A DNA stretch of 34,654 nt, from assembly GCA_040385245.1 (NCBI GenBank), contig JAZKHT010000015.1, positions 1 to 34,654 of the forward strand, given 5' to 3'. This stretch comes from JAZKHT01 sp040385245 (lineage in GTDB: Bacteria > Pseudomonadota > Alphaproteobacteria > Rhodobacterales > Rhodobacteraceae). The translations under genes and the position numbers were made by a program. A model generated the notes under the pieces. That model saw only the letters and a program-made list of their open reading frames with translations, was not told the origin of the DNA and ran no database searches. This document shows, in pieces, positions 6,006 to 14,212 of this stretch; positions within the stretch are counted from its first letter, which is position 1; every line of letters starts with the position of its first letter.

Positions 6006-8042
6006 TTACCCCCGCCGTCTGCGCCGCCCCTCGCCGCCCGAACCGTTGGCGTTGAAGCTGACATCGGGCAGGGTGACGATCTTGGCCAGTTCGGGAAAGG
6101 GGTCAACGGCGTGGGGGATGGCGTTCGCGTTGACGAAATGTTCCTGAAAGCGCGGCTCGATCGCGGTTTCGACCTTGTGGATGTCATGCACCGTCGCCTC
6201 GATCGCGTCACGCGATGCGACGTTGCACAGCGCAATCCGCGCGCCGGTGCCCGCGGCGTTGCCAGCAGACACCACATGGTCAAGGTGTACATCCGGGATC
6301 ATGCCCAGCACCATCGCGTGTTTCGGGCTGATATGCGCGCCAAAGGCCCCGGCCAGCGTGACTTTTTCGACCTTGTCGATGCCCATCGTATCCATCAGCA
6401 ACCGCGCGCCTGCATAAAGCGCCGATTTCGCCAACTGGATGGCGCGGATATCGCCTTGGGTCACCAGAATGCGCGGCCCGCCATCGGCGCTGCCGTCGTG
6501 CAGCAGATAGGAATGGGTGCGTCCTTCGGGGATGCAGCGCGGCGTGCCCGTCTGATCCGGCCCGCCGATCAACCCGCCCGGATCGACCAGCCCCGCCATG
6601 CGCATTTCGGCCACAGCCTCGATGATGCCAGACCCGCAGATGCCGGTGATGCCCGATTGCGCGGTGGCCTCGGCAAAGCCTTCGTCGGTGTTCCACAGAT
6701 CGCTGCCGATCACCTTGAACCGGGGTTCCTTGGTCACAACGTCAATCTCGACCCGTTCAATCGCCCCCGGTGCCGCCCGCTGCCCGGACGAGATTTGCGC
6801 CCCCTCGAACGCAGGGCCTGTGGGGCTGGAACAGGCCAGCACCCGCGTCTTGTTGCCCAGCAGCAATTCAGCGTTGGTGCCGACATCGACGATCAGAACC
6901 ATGTCGTCGGATTTGCCCGGTTCTTCCGACAGGGCGACGGCGGCGCAGTCCGCGCCGACATGGCCCGCGATGCAAGGCAGGATATAGACACGGGCAGCGC
7001 GGTTCAGGTTCGACAGGTCCAGATCGCGCGCATCCAGCGACAGGCTGTTCGACGTGGCCAGCGCAAAGGGGGCCTGACCCAGTTCCACCGGATCGATCCC
7101 AAGCAACAAGTGGTGCATCACCGGGTTGCAGACAAAGACCACCTCGTAGATCGACGTCGCGTCGATCTTGCCTTCGGCGGCGATGGTGGCGGCCAGCGCA
7201 TTGATCGCCTCGCGTACCGCGCGGGTCATTTCGACATCCCCGCCGGGGTTCATCATCGCATAGGACACGCGCGACATCAGATCTTCGCCAAAACGGATCT
7301 GCGGGTTCATCAGACCGCTGGACGCCAGAACGGACCCGTCGCGCAGATCGCACAGGTGCGCGGCAATGGTGGTAGAGCCCAAGTCGATGGCAAGGCCATA
7401 GAGCCCGCCCTCATGGAACCCCGGCCAGATATCCAGAATGCGGTGGCGCGCGTCGTGGTTGCCCTTGTGCAGGGCGACCGTCACCTTCCATTCGCCCTTG
7501 CGCAGAACGGGTTGCAGGCGGCGCAGCAACGCCAGATCGGCATCGACGCCGTCGATCTGCCACTGGTCGCGCAAGGCCGCCGCCAGCCGTTCGAAATCGC
7601 CCGAAGGTTCATGCATGTCGGGTTCCTGCACCTCGACGTACAAAAGCCGCGTGGCGGGGTCCATGACGATATCGCGCATGGTGGCCGACTTGCGGATCAC
7701 CTGCTTGTGCACCTGGCTTTCGGGCGGAACGTCGATCACGACATCGCCCATCACCTGCGCCTGACAGCCCAGACGGCGACCGTCCAGCATCCCGCGCTTG
7801 GATTTGTAACGCTCTTCGACCGAGTTCCACGGCGAAAGCGCGTCCGCCTGCACGGTGACACCATGCTTGGAAAACTCGCCATAGCCGGGGCTGATCTGGC
7901 ACTTGGAACAGATGCCGCGCCCACCGCACACACTGTCGAGATCGACCCCCAGTTGCCGCGCCGCCGTCAACACGGGCGTGCCAAGCGCAAAGCGCCCCCG
8001 CTTGCCCGAGGGGGTAAAGATCACGAGTGCATCATCTGACAT
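6006..8042 (-). CDS. ASKHA-domain 2Fe-2S protein, corrinoid-protein reductive activator (RamA/RACo-like)
   Basis: A 678-aa protein starting MSDDALVIFTPSGKRG. Residues 1-90 form a plant-type ferredoxin domain with Cys spacing C-x5-C-x2-C (VCGGRGICSKC) and a fourth Cys in RLGCQAQ. The remainder is an ASKHA-fold ATPase (DUF4445) with phosphate loops GLAIDLGSTTIAAHL and LIVDVGTNAELLLGN, and GAQISSGQRAAPGAIE. Proteins of this type use ATP and an electron from the Fe-S cluster to restore Co(II)-corrinoid to active Co(I). The nearby folate:corrinoid methyltransferase and methylene-THF reductase suggest reactivation of B12 in a multi-gene methionine synthase, which lacks the reactivation domain of MetH. 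The frame is open further upstream, but that part overlaps the CoA-transferase and has an atypical sequence. Confidence 0.9.
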   Translation of the reverse strand: MSDDALVIFTPSGKRGRFALGTPVLTAARQLGVDLDSVCGGRGICSKCQISPGYGEFSKHGVTVQADALSPWNSVEERYKSKRGMLDGRRLGCQAQVMGDVVIDVPPESQVHKQVIRKSATMRDIVMDPATRLLYVEVQEPDMHEPSGDFERLAAALRDQWQIDGVDADLALLRRLQPVLRKGEWKVTVALHKGNHDARHRILDIWPGFHEGGLYGLAIDLGSTTIAAHLCDLRDGSVLASSGLMNPQIRFGEDLMSRVSYAMMNPGGDVEMTRAVREAINALAATIAAEGKIDATSIYEVVFVCNPVMHHLLLGIDPVELGQAPFALATSNSLSLDARDLDLSNLNRAARVYILPCIAGHVGADCAAVALSEEPGKSDDMVLIVDVGTNAELLLGNKTRVLACSSPTGPAFEGAQISSGQRAAPGAIERVEIDVVTKEPRFKVIGSDLWNTDEGFAEATAQSGITGICGSGIIEAVAEMRMAGLVDPGGLIGGPDQTGTPRCIPEGRTHSYLLHDGSADGGPRILVTQGDIRAIQLAKSALYAGARLLMDTMGIDKVEKVTLAGAFGAHISPKHAMVLGMIPDVHLDHVVSAGNAAGTGARIALCNVASRDAIEATVHDIHKVETAIEPRFQEHFVNANAIPHAVDPFPELAKIVTLPDVSFNANGSGGEGRRRRRG

Positions 8043-8122
8043 CTGGAATACCTGTTTGTCGCCGCCCCCCCGTTGTAGGGCCAAGGGGCCGGGGCGCAAT
8101 GCCTGAACGCGGCGTGTTTCGG

Positions 8123-9277
8123 TCAGCTTGCGCCGCGCAGCCACGCCAGGATCGCGTCGCGGTCGCCATCCAGCAACGGTGCGGGGGGCCGGGCGTCCTG
8201 TTCGGGCAGGATCGACATCTTGATCGGGTTGCCCGCAGCGGTGAACGCAGGGCCGCCCGCGCGCGGCGTGATCGGCAAAATCATGTTGCGCGCCACGATC
8301 TGCGGATCGGCCATCGCCTGCGCCATATCCTGCACGCGACCCGTAGGCAGGCCCGCCTGTTCCAGCGTGGCGATCCAGTGGTCGCGGGTCTGTTGCAGGG
8401 TCACAGCCTCGATCAGGCGTTTCAGCAGGGCCACGTTGTCACAGCGCGCGGCATTGGTGGCAAAGCGCGGATCGGCAGCAAGCATCCCCAGACCCAGCGT
8501 GTCGCACAGCCGCGCGAACATCGCATCATTGCCAGCGGCGATGACGAAAAACCCGTCCGCCGCACGAAAGGTGGAAAAGGGCGTGATGGTGGGGTGCCGC
8601 GCGCCCGTTGGCCCCGGCGCTGTGCCGGTGGCCGAGGTCAGGGCAAGGCTGTGTTCCTGAATGGCCAATTGCGCATCCAGCATCCCCACATCGACCATGG
8701 CACCAAGCCCGGTCTTTTCGCGGGCATAAAGGGCGGCCAGCACCCCCTGTACCAGATACATCCCCGCGACGATATCGCCGATAGAGGCACCCACCCGGAC
8801 GGGGGGGCCGCCCTCTTCACCGGTGATCGACATCACCCCGCCGCGTGCCTGCACCACCATGTCATAGGCGGGCTTGTCGGCATCAGGGCCGGTATGCCCG
8901 AACCCCGATACCGCGCCATAGATCAGGCGCGGGTGTCGCTGGTGCAGCGTGTCCCAGCCATAGCCCAACCGAGCCATTACGCCCGGGCGGTAGTTTTCCA
9001 GCAGGATATCAGCCCGCGCCAGCAGATCGTCAAAGATCGCACGGTCGGCGGCGGATTTCAGGTCCAGCGCGATGGACGCCTTGCCTGCATTCAACGCGGC
9101 GAAATAGGCGCTTTCACCGTTCAGGAAGGGCGGAAAGGCACGGGTGTCGTCGCCAGTGCCGGGGCGTTCGACCTTGATCACCTTTGCGCCAAGGTCCAGC
9201 AGCGTGGTCGCGGCAAAGGGGCCAGCCAGCACATGGGTCAGGTCAAGGACGATCAGACCGTGAAGGGGGGAATTCAT
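8123..9277 (-). CDS. CaiB/BaiF family (class III) CoA-transferase
   Basis: A 384-aa cytosolic enzyme of the formyl-CoA transferase family. It opens with the characteristic GLIVLDLTHVLAGPFAATTL and IKVERPGTGDDTR motifs. LLENYRPGVMARLG follows near residues 92-104. The catalytic aspartate is Asp139 in DKPAYDMVVQARGG. Such enzymes move CoA between carboxylic acids through aspartyl-CoA anhydrides; the acid pair here cannot be deduced. The ATG is preceded by GGAG at six bases. It lies 80 bases upstream of the corrinoid activator on the same strand, so co-transcription is possible, but no known link joins it to one-carbon chemistry. Two tandem palindromes lie in its upstream region. Confidence 0.93.
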   Translation of the reverse strand: MNSPLHGLIVLDLTHVLAGPFAATTLLDLGAKVIKVERPGTGDDTRAFPPFLNGESAYFAALNAGKASIALDLKSAADRAIFDDLLARADILLENYRPGVMARLGYGWDTLHQRHPRLIYGAVSGFGHTGPDADKPAYDMVVQARGGVMSITGEEGGPPVRVGASIGDIVAGMYLVQGVLAALYAREKTGLGAMVDVGMLDAQLAIQEHSLALTSATGTAPGPTGARHPTITPFSTFRAADGFFVIAAGNDAMFARLCDTLGLGMLAADPRFATNAARCDNVALLKRLIEAVTLQQTRDHWIATLEQAGLPTGRVQDMAQAMADPQIVARNMILPITPRAGGPAFTAAGNPIKMSILPEQDARPPAPLLDGDRDAILAWLRGAS

Positions 9278-9376
9278 GGCACGCTCCGGTTGGGTGCGGG
9301 TAGCAGATCGTGGGCCGTGGTGTTTGGCAATGGGTCAGGGTGTCACGATGGATGTGCGGACATTCGACCAAGGGTA

Positions 9377-9424
9377 GAATTCTCTGCGAAAATTCGGGTG
9401 AGGGTGATTTTTCACAGAAAAATC
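9377..9424. repeat. Two tandem 19-bp palindromes upstream of the CoA-transferase gene
   Basis: GAATTCTCTGCGAAAATTC (9377-9395, arms match 7 of 8) and GATTTTTCACAGAAAAATC (9406-9424, arms match 8 of 8) each have eight-base arms and a three-base centre, and are ten bases apart. A third element of the same design is at 22148-22166. They could be operator sites for a dimeric regulator of the CoA-transferase, or members of a family-wide extragenic repeat. Confidence 0.6.
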
Positions 9425-9442
9425 GCTGCGGGCCGGGCACGG

Positions 9443-9673
9443 TCAGAACAGGATGTGGATCGGCCCTGTATTGCAGATCACCACGAACTGTTGCCCGGTC
9501 TGAACCAGATGATAGCCGCGCTTGCGCACTTCGGACACAAAACGGTCGCGTCCCACGTCGGCATCGACCCAAGCGATGTTGCGCCAGATCACACCACCCC
9601 GTGCAACGGCCTTGGCCGCCAAAATCTGATCAATCCAGATCTGTGGGTCGATGGTGCGGATACAAAGGGTCAT
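9443..9673 (-). CDS. Small conserved protein of unknown function (76 aa)
   Basis: A 76-aa frame beginning MTLCIRTIDPQIWIDQILAAKA, with an Arg/Val-rich middle (WVDADVGRDRFVSEVRKRGYH) and ending VVICNTGPIHILF. It looks like a compact alpha/beta protein without signal peptide or membrane helix. I remember similar short proteins in Rhodobacteraceae, some carrying a phosphoribosylanthranilate isomerase name that seems unjustified at this length; this is memory, not a search. It lies 40 bases downstream of the methyltransferase gene on the same strand and may be the last gene of that operon. No strong ribosome-binding site precedes the ATG. Confidence 0.7.
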   Translation of the reverse strand: MTLCIRTIDPQIWIDQILAAKAVARGGVIWRNIAWVDADVGRDRFVSEVRKRGYHLVQTGQQFVVICNTGPIHILF

Positions 9674-9713
9674 GGGACGACGTTAATCGCCCCATGATGA
9701 AAATAGGGTTAAC

Positions 9714-10706
9714 TCAGCCCCGCGCGCGGCCCGCACGTCCGCCAGATCGGCCACCACGGCCCCCGGCTGCCGCCGTGGCCATCGACGCCTCGGCAAAGGT
9801 CATGCCGCCTTCGACCGCCTCAAGCACGCGGGCAAAGCGGATCCATTCGCCACCGTTGGCATCGTGGTTCATCAGGAAGTTGGCAGCGCGGATCGCCTCC
9901 ATTTCCACCTGACGGACGGGGTTCATGATCGCGGAGGTCATGCCCGCCCCCATGGCCATCGGCAGGAAGGCCGCGTTGATGCCGTGGCGATGCGGCAGGC
10001 CAAAGCTGATGTTGGACGCGCCGCAGGTGGTGTTCACGCCCAGCTCATCGCGCAAGCGACGCACAAGGGTGAACACCTGCTGGCCCGCCGACGCCATGGC
10101 GCCGACCGGCATCACCAGCGGGTCTACGACGATGTCATGCGCGGGGATGCCAAAGTCGGCGGCACGTTCGACGATCTTTTTCGCCACGGCAAAGCGCACG
10201 TCCGGGTCCTGGCTGATGCCGGTGTCGTCGTTTGAAATCGCCACGACCGGCACGTTGTATTTCTTGACCAGCGGCAGAACCAGTTCCAGCCGCTCCTCTT
10301 CGCCGGTCACGGAATTCAGCAAGGGCCGCCCTTCGCAGGCCATCAGCCCCGCCTCAAGCGCACCGGGGACAGAGCTGTCGATGCACAGGGGAACGTCGGT
10401 AATCGCCTGAATACGCAGGATCATTTCGCGCATCAGGGGGGGTTCGACAAAGTTGTTGTCGGCATAGCGCGGGTCTTGGGCCATCTTGTTGGTGAACACG
10501 GCACCCGAGTTCACGTCCAGCACCATTGCGCCGCAGGCGACCTGTTCCAGCGCATCCTTCAGCACGGTTTCGAAATTCCCGGCCTCCAGTTCAGCGGCCA
10601 GCTTCTTGCGCCCCGTCGGGTTGATGCGTTCGCCAATCACGCAAAAGGGTTCGTCAAACCCGATTACGACGGTTTTTGTCTTTGATTCAATGACGGTACG
10701 GGTCAT
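9714..10706 (-). CDS. Methyltetrahydrofolate:corrinoid methyltransferase (pterin-binding, DHPS-like)
   Basis: A 330-aa TIM-barrel protein of the pterin-binding family. FCVIGERINPTGRKKLAAEL is the opening of MetH-type and MtgA-type folate:corrinoid methyltransferases. MVLDVNSGAV, PLCIDSSVPGALEAGL and LLNSVTGEEERLE carry the Asp and Asn residues that contact the pterin. GASNISFGLPHRHGINAAFL near the end is also typical. The last 20 residues are a Gly/Arg-rich tail not needed for the fold. It would move the methyl group of 5-methyl-THF to a separate Co(I)-corrinoid protein. With methylene-THF reductase 15 bases upstream and a corrinoid activator nearby, it is probably the folate module of a split methionine synthase; catabolic use in glycine betaine demethylation is the alternative. 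Confidence 0.9.
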   Translation of the reverse strand: MTRTVIESKTKTVVIGFDEPFCVIGERINPTGRKKLAAELEAGNFETVLKDALEQVACGAMVLDVNSGAVFTNKMAQDPRYADNNFVEPPLMREMILRIQAITDVPLCIDSSVPGALEAGLMACEGRPLLNSVTGEEERLELVLPLVKKYNVPVVAISNDDTGISQDPDVRFAVAKKIVERAADFGIPAHDIVVDPLVMPVGAMASAGQQVFTLVRRLRDELGVNTTCGASNISFGLPHRHGINAAFLPMAMGAGMTSAIMNPVRQVEMEAIRAANFLMNHDANGGEWIRFARVLEAVEGGMTFAEASMATAAAGGRGGRSGGRAGRARG

Positions 10707-10721
10707 TCTTAAACCTTTGTC

Positions 10722-11633
10722 TTAGGCTTGCGCAGCCGGGGCGGCGCCGCCGTTTTCGGTGGCCCAGGTGGCATTGGTCTTGATGCCGCCCAGCGGGAAG
10801 AAGTGAACGCTTTCAATGCCAAAGCCGGGGTTCTTTGCCTTGTGCGCGGCGAGTGCCGCCACAACATCGGTCGGCTCGTAGGGCAGCAGCAGCTTGGTCA
10901 CGTCCATCGCGCGCTTTTGCAACACGCGCAACGACGGGCCGACACCGCAGGCGATGGCGAATTTGATCAGTGTCTGCAACTTGGCGGGGCCTGCGACACC
11001 GATGTGGATGGGCAGGCTGATGCCTTCGGTAGCCAGACGGTCGACCCATGCGATCACCGGCTCCGCCTCAAAGCAGAACTGGGTGGCAATGGCCATTTTT
11101 GCATCAGAGCGGTTGGCGAAGTCCTGTTTCCACTTCAACGCCTGCAAGACGATGGCATCGCCGCCGTCCTTGTCGATGTCGCGGTTGCCTTCGGGGTGGC
11201 CCGCCACATGCAGGCGGTCAAAGCCGTCGAACAACCCGGTTTCCATCAGCTGCATGGAACTGTCGAATTCCCCCGCAGGCGTGTTCACACCGCCGCCAAG
11301 CAGCAGGGCCTGCTTTACATCCGCCTCGCCCTGATAGCGGGCGATCCAGTCGGCCAGCGTGGCGCGGTCGGGGATGATGCGGGCCGGAAAGTGCGGCATC
11401 ACCGGAAAGCCTTCGGCATTCAGGCGCTTGGCGGTGGAGACCATATCCTCGATCGGGGTGCCTTCGATATGGGCGATGTAGACGCGGGTGCCGCGCGGCA
11501 GCAGGGTGCGGAAATCCTCGATCTTTTCGGCGGTGCGGGGCATCACCTCGATCGAGTAGCCTTGCAGGAACGCCTCCATCGCGGCGGGGACGGGGGTGGT
11601 CGGTGCCTCGCGGCGGAAGTTGAAAAGCGCCAT
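10722..11633 (-). CDS. Methylenetetrahydrofolate reductase family protein
   Basis: A 303-aa protein beginning MALFNFRREAPTTPVPAAME. The core is a MetF-like flavin TIM barrel: SIEVMPRTAEKIEDF matches the N-terminal strand with its substrate-contacting Glu. GFPVMPHFPARIIPDR, KQALLLGGGVNTPAGEF and GHPEGNRDIDKDGGD cover the flavin and folate contacts, and IATQFCFEAEPVIAWVDRL is a conserved strand. The reaction is 5,10-methylene-THF to 5-methyl-THF. The start has GGAGG six bases upstream; the open frame to 11678 is not needed. It lies between the 'virulence factor' gene (25 bases) and the methyltransferase gene (15 bases), so one operon is likely and its product feeds the next enzyme. It diverges from classical MetF, so electron donor and direction are not certain. 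Confidence 0.88.
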   Translation of the reverse strand: MALFNFRREAPTTPVPAAMEAFLQGYSIEVMPRTAEKIEDFRTLLPRGTRVYIAHIEGTPIEDMVSTAKRLNAEGFPVMPHFPARIIPDRATLADWIARYQGEADVKQALLLGGGVNTPAGEFDSSMQLMETGLFDGFDRLHVAGHPEGNRDIDKDGGDAIVLQALKWKQDFANRSDAKMAIATQFCFEAEPVIAWVDRLATEGISLPIHIGVAGPAKLQTLIKFAIACGVGPSLRVLQKRAMDVTKLLLPYEPTDVVAALAAHKAKNPGFGIESVHFFPLGGIKTNATWATENGGAAPAAQA

Positions 11634-11658
11634 GAGAGGCCTCCACAGGGTCAATTCG

Positions 11659-11961
11659 TCAGGCTTTCGCCCAGCCATCGGCGTCGATCAACGCCTTGAT
11701 GCGCGCCAGATCATATTCCGCCTCAAGACGGGCGGCCTCGGACTTGGCGATGTCGGCGGGTTCGCCGTCAACAGGGTAGGGGGCGGCCTTGCGCCATTCG
11801 GCCAGATAGCTGTCGGTGTCGCGCGCGCCGATCTTCATCGCGCAGCGGTCGATGGCCTGTTCGAACCGTTCGGGCAACTGGACCTTTGATCCGCCGCGCC
11901 CTTTTCCCACAATCACCTGCGCCGGGATATCGCGCCAGAAGACCACCGTCACGTCAGGCAT
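11659..11961 (-). CDS. Virulence-factor-domain protein (PF13769-like) heading the one-carbon operon
   Basis: A 100-aa protein with a good ribosome-binding site (GGGGGA), beginning MPDVTVVFWRDIPAQVIVGKG. The motifs FWRDIPAQV and KVQLPERFEQAIDRCAMK, followed by DTDSYLAEWRK, match a small conserved domain named 'virulence factor' in databases, with no proven function. There is no signal peptide or membrane helix. It is the promoter-proximal gene of an apparent operon with methylene-THF reductase and folate:corrinoid methyltransferase, so a role in one-carbon or corrinoid metabolism is more plausible than virulence. A Lys- and Glu-rich helical tail covers residues 66-100. Confidence 0.85.
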   Translation of the reverse strand: MPDVTVVFWRDIPAQVIVGKGRGGSKVQLPERFEQAIDRCAMKIGARDTDSYLAEWRKAAPYPVDGEPADIAKSEAARLEAEYDLARIKALIDADGWAKA

Positions 11962-12014
11962 CTGATTCCCCCAATCCTGCTTGCCCCTGTACATATGCGC
12001 AGGCCCACGACACA

Positions 12015-12035
12015 CGATGTCGGATTTCGACATCG
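12015..12035. promoter_or_regulatory. Candidate operator: perfect inverted repeat upstream of the one-carbon operon
   Basis: CGATGTCG (12015-12022), five bases GATTT, then CGACATCG (12028-12035): perfect eight-base arms 54-74 bases before the minus-strand start at 11961. It is in the 259-base divergent region with ppx. A dimeric repressor or activator site is the natural reading; a single symmetrical site without U-run is not a terminator. Confidence 0.5.
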
Positions 12036-12220
12036 CACAGCCGATAGCGACCATCTGCGACACGGGCCAAGGCCTATCGCAAATCCGCCACAAAGGCGAC
12101 GGTCGGGAATGTGAAAAATACTCATGCGGATCATGAGCCGGGCCGGGGTGCGGCTTCGGTGCTTGCGTCACCGGGGCAACGCGATTACCTTTGACCCCAA
12201 CCACAGATGGAGGGCGGTCA

Positions 12221-13360
12221 ATGACGCCCGAGCGTCCCCGAGGAGCGGACGCGATCCCGTTGCCGGGCGATGCGCCGAAAGGTGTGTCCCGGCCGGTCGA
12301 ACCGATCGCTCCTCTCGACCTGGGGTCGTCGCTTTATGCGGCGCTCGACCTTGGGACAAACAGTTGCCGGATGCTGATTGCCCAGCCACGGGGCAGTCAG
12401 TTTTCGGTCGTGGACAGTTTTTCCAAGACTGTCCAGCTTGGCGTGGGGCTTGAAGCTTCGGGCCGGTTGTCGCGTGCGTCGATGGGCCGGACGGTGCAGG
12501 CCCTGCGCATCTGCCAGAAAAAGATCGAAAAGCACAACGTCCGCCGGATGCGTCTGGTGGCGACCGAAGCCTGCCGCCGCGCCCGCAACGCCCGCGATTT
12601 CATCCGGCAGGTGCGGCGCGAAACCGGGTTGCAGCTTGAAATCATAGCCCCCGAGGAAGAGGCGCGTCTTGCCGTGATCTCTTGCGCGCCACTGGTCAGT
12701 CCAAAGACCGAACAGTTGCTGGTGGTCGATATCGGCGGCGGGTCAACCGAACTGGTGTGGATCGATTTGTCGGCAGTGGCCCCCGAAGACCGCCCGCAGG
12801 CGATCATGCGGCTGCATTCCGGGTTCCATGCGCAGGGCGAAGGGGCGGTGGCCCGCGTCGTCGACTGGATTTCGGTGCCGCTTGGTGTGGCGACGCTGAA
12901 GGATCAGTTTATCGACGTGGACGATGATGCCGCGCGCTTTGCGCTGATGAGCTGGTTTTTCGAGGAGAACCTTGCCAGTTTTTCCCCCTACAACGCCGAC
13001 AACCCGCGCGAAGGGTTCCAGATCATCGGCACATCTGGCACCGTGACCACCGTCGCCGCCAGCTTTCTGAACCTGCGCCGCTATGACCGGACCAAGGTGG
13101 ATGGCTTGCAGATGACATCTGACCAGATCGACTTTGTGATCCGCGAATACCTGTCGCTGGGGCCAGAGGGGCGGCGCACCGATCCGCGCATCGGGCGGGA
13201 CCGCCATTCGCTGATCATGTCCGGGGCGGCTATCCTTCAGGCTCTGATGCGGATATGGCCTACAGACCGCCTGAGCGTTGCCGACCGTGGCCTGCGCGAA
13301 GGGCTGCTTTATGCACAGATGAGCGCGGATGGCGTTCTGGAAGACGGACCCTACGCATGA
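12221..13360 (+). CDS. ppx: Ppx/GppA family exopolyphosphatase / guanosine pentaphosphatase
   Basis: A 379-aa ASKHA-fold phosphatase starting MTPERPRGADAI, with GGAGGG six bases before the ATG. After about 40 variable residues comes the phosphate-1 loop YAALDLGTNSCRMLIA. RLVATEACRRARNARDF and APEEEARLAVISC contain the catalytic-Glu region; VVDIGGGSTELVW is the phosphate-2 loop. The single-domain length fits short alphaproteobacterial Ppx/GppA proteins that lack the C-terminal HD domain. It hydrolyses polyphosphate and/or pppGpp; which cannot be decided. Its last codons overlap the rlmE start (ATGA), a pairing I recall as conserved in this family. Confidence 0.92.
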   Translation: MTPERPRGADAIPLPGDAPKGVSRPVEPIAPLDLGSSLYAALDLGTNSCRMLIAQPRGSQFSVVDSFSKTVQLGVGLEASGRLSRASMGRTVQALRICQKKIEKHNVRRMRLVATEACRRARNARDFIRQVRRETGLQLEIIAPEEEARLAVISCAPLVSPKTEQLLVVDIGGGSTELVWIDLSAVAPEDRPQAIMRLHSGFHAQGEGAVARVVDWISVPLGVATLKDQFIDVDDDAARFALMSWFFEENLASFSPYNADNPREGFQIIGTSGTVTTVAASFLNLRRYDRTKVDGLQMTSDQIDFVIREYLSLGPEGRRTDPRIGRDRHSLIMSGAAILQALMRIWPTDRLSVADRGLREGLLYAQMSADGVLEDGPYA

Positions 13361-14112
13361 CCGACAAGAAACCGACCGAAAAGAACACGTCCGGGCGCGG
13401 CCAGCGCGAATTGCGTGTGCGCGTCAAGACCGCCAAGGGGCGCAAACTGTCGTCCACCCTGTGGCTGGAGCGGCAGTTGAATGACCCTTACGTGATCCGG
13501 GCCAAGAAGGAAGGGTATCGCGGTCGCGCGGCCTTCAAGATCCTGGAGTTGGACGACAAGTATGGCTTTCTGAAACCGGGTGCCCGCGTGGTTGACCTTG
13601 GATGCGCGCCGGGCGGCTGGTGTCAGGTGGCGGTGGGCCGCGTCAACGCGCTGGGAGAGCGGCCGAACAAACCGGTGGGCACCGTGCTGGGCGTCGATCT
13701 GCAAGAGGTGGAGCCGATTTCAGGCGCGCAGATCCATCAACTCGATTTCCTGAGCGACGAGGCCGATGAGTTGGTCAAGGGTTGGCTGGGTGGCAAAGCT
13801 GATGTGGTGATGAGCGATATGGCCGCAGCCTCCAGCGGGCATAAGGGTACGGACCACCTGCGCATCATTGCCCTGTGCGAGGCTGCGGCCTATTTCGCCT
13901 TTGACGTGCTGGAGGATGGCGGCACCTTTGTCGCCAAGGTTTTGGCGGGCGGGGCCGAGAATGAATTGCAGGCGATCCTGAAGCGGAACTTCACCAAGGT
14001 CGCGAACGTCAAACCCCCGGCCAGCCGCGCCGACAGTTCGGAAAAATTCGTGGTGGCGATGGGCTTTCGCGGGCGTCAGGCCTATGAGGCGTCTGAAGGC
14101 GTGCGGGACTGA
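13357..14112 (+). CDS. rlmE: 23S rRNA (uridine-2'-O)-methyltransferase RlmE (FtsJ/RrmJ)
   Basis: A 251-aa SAM-dependent methyltransferase. The glycine-rich SAM loop is VVDLGCAPGGWCQVAVG, near residues 78-94. The FtsJ catalytic residues are visible: Lys61 in RAAFKILE, the Asp in DVVMSDMAAASSGHK, the Lys in GGTFVAKVL and the Glu in SSEKFVVAMGFR. It methylates U2552 in the A-loop of 23S rRNA on the 50S subunit, helping late ribosome assembly. The 40-residue basic N-terminal extension (RELRVRVKTAKGRK) is common in alphaproteobacteria. Translation is coupled to ppx by the ATGA overlap. Confidence 0.96.
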   Translation: MTDKKPTEKNTSGRGQRELRVRVKTAKGRKLSSTLWLERQLNDPYVIRAKKEGYRGRAAFKILELDDKYGFLKPGARVVDLGCAPGGWCQVAVGRVNALGERPNKPVGTVLGVDLQEVEPISGAQIHQLDFLSDEADELVKGWLGGKADVVMSDMAAASSGHKGTDHLRIIALCEAAAYFAFDVLEDGGTFVAKVLAGGAENELQAILKRNFTKVANVKPPASRADSSEKFVVAMGFRGRQAYEASEGVRD

Positions 14113-14148
14113 CGGGCGCGAAAATCTTTCAGCGAACCGGGCGCATCA

Positions 14149-14194
14149 GCGGGGGCCAGCCCCCGCACCCCCGGGATATTCAGGCAGAGAGGAA
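14149..14194 (+). terminator. GC hairpin plus Rhodobacteraceae-type 3' element between convergent genes
   Basis: Perfect arms GCGGGGGC (14149-14156) and GCCCCCGC (14159-14166) are followed by CCGGGATATTCAGGCAGAGA (14171-14190). This hairpin plus GGxATATT tail is a recurring 3' element in Rhodobacteraceae; a related tail lies at 22085-22106. It sits between the rlmE stop and the DUF882 stop, so it probably ends transcripts from both sides, although it lacks a T-run. Confidence 0.6.
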
Positions 14195-14212
14195 CAGGGA
14201 CGCAAGGAAGGC

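Noticed and set aside
6111..8039. A 642-aa plus-strand frame
   Set aside because: It is the antisense of the corrinoid activator, which has clear ferredoxin and ASKHA motifs; the plus-strand product has no recognisable domain.
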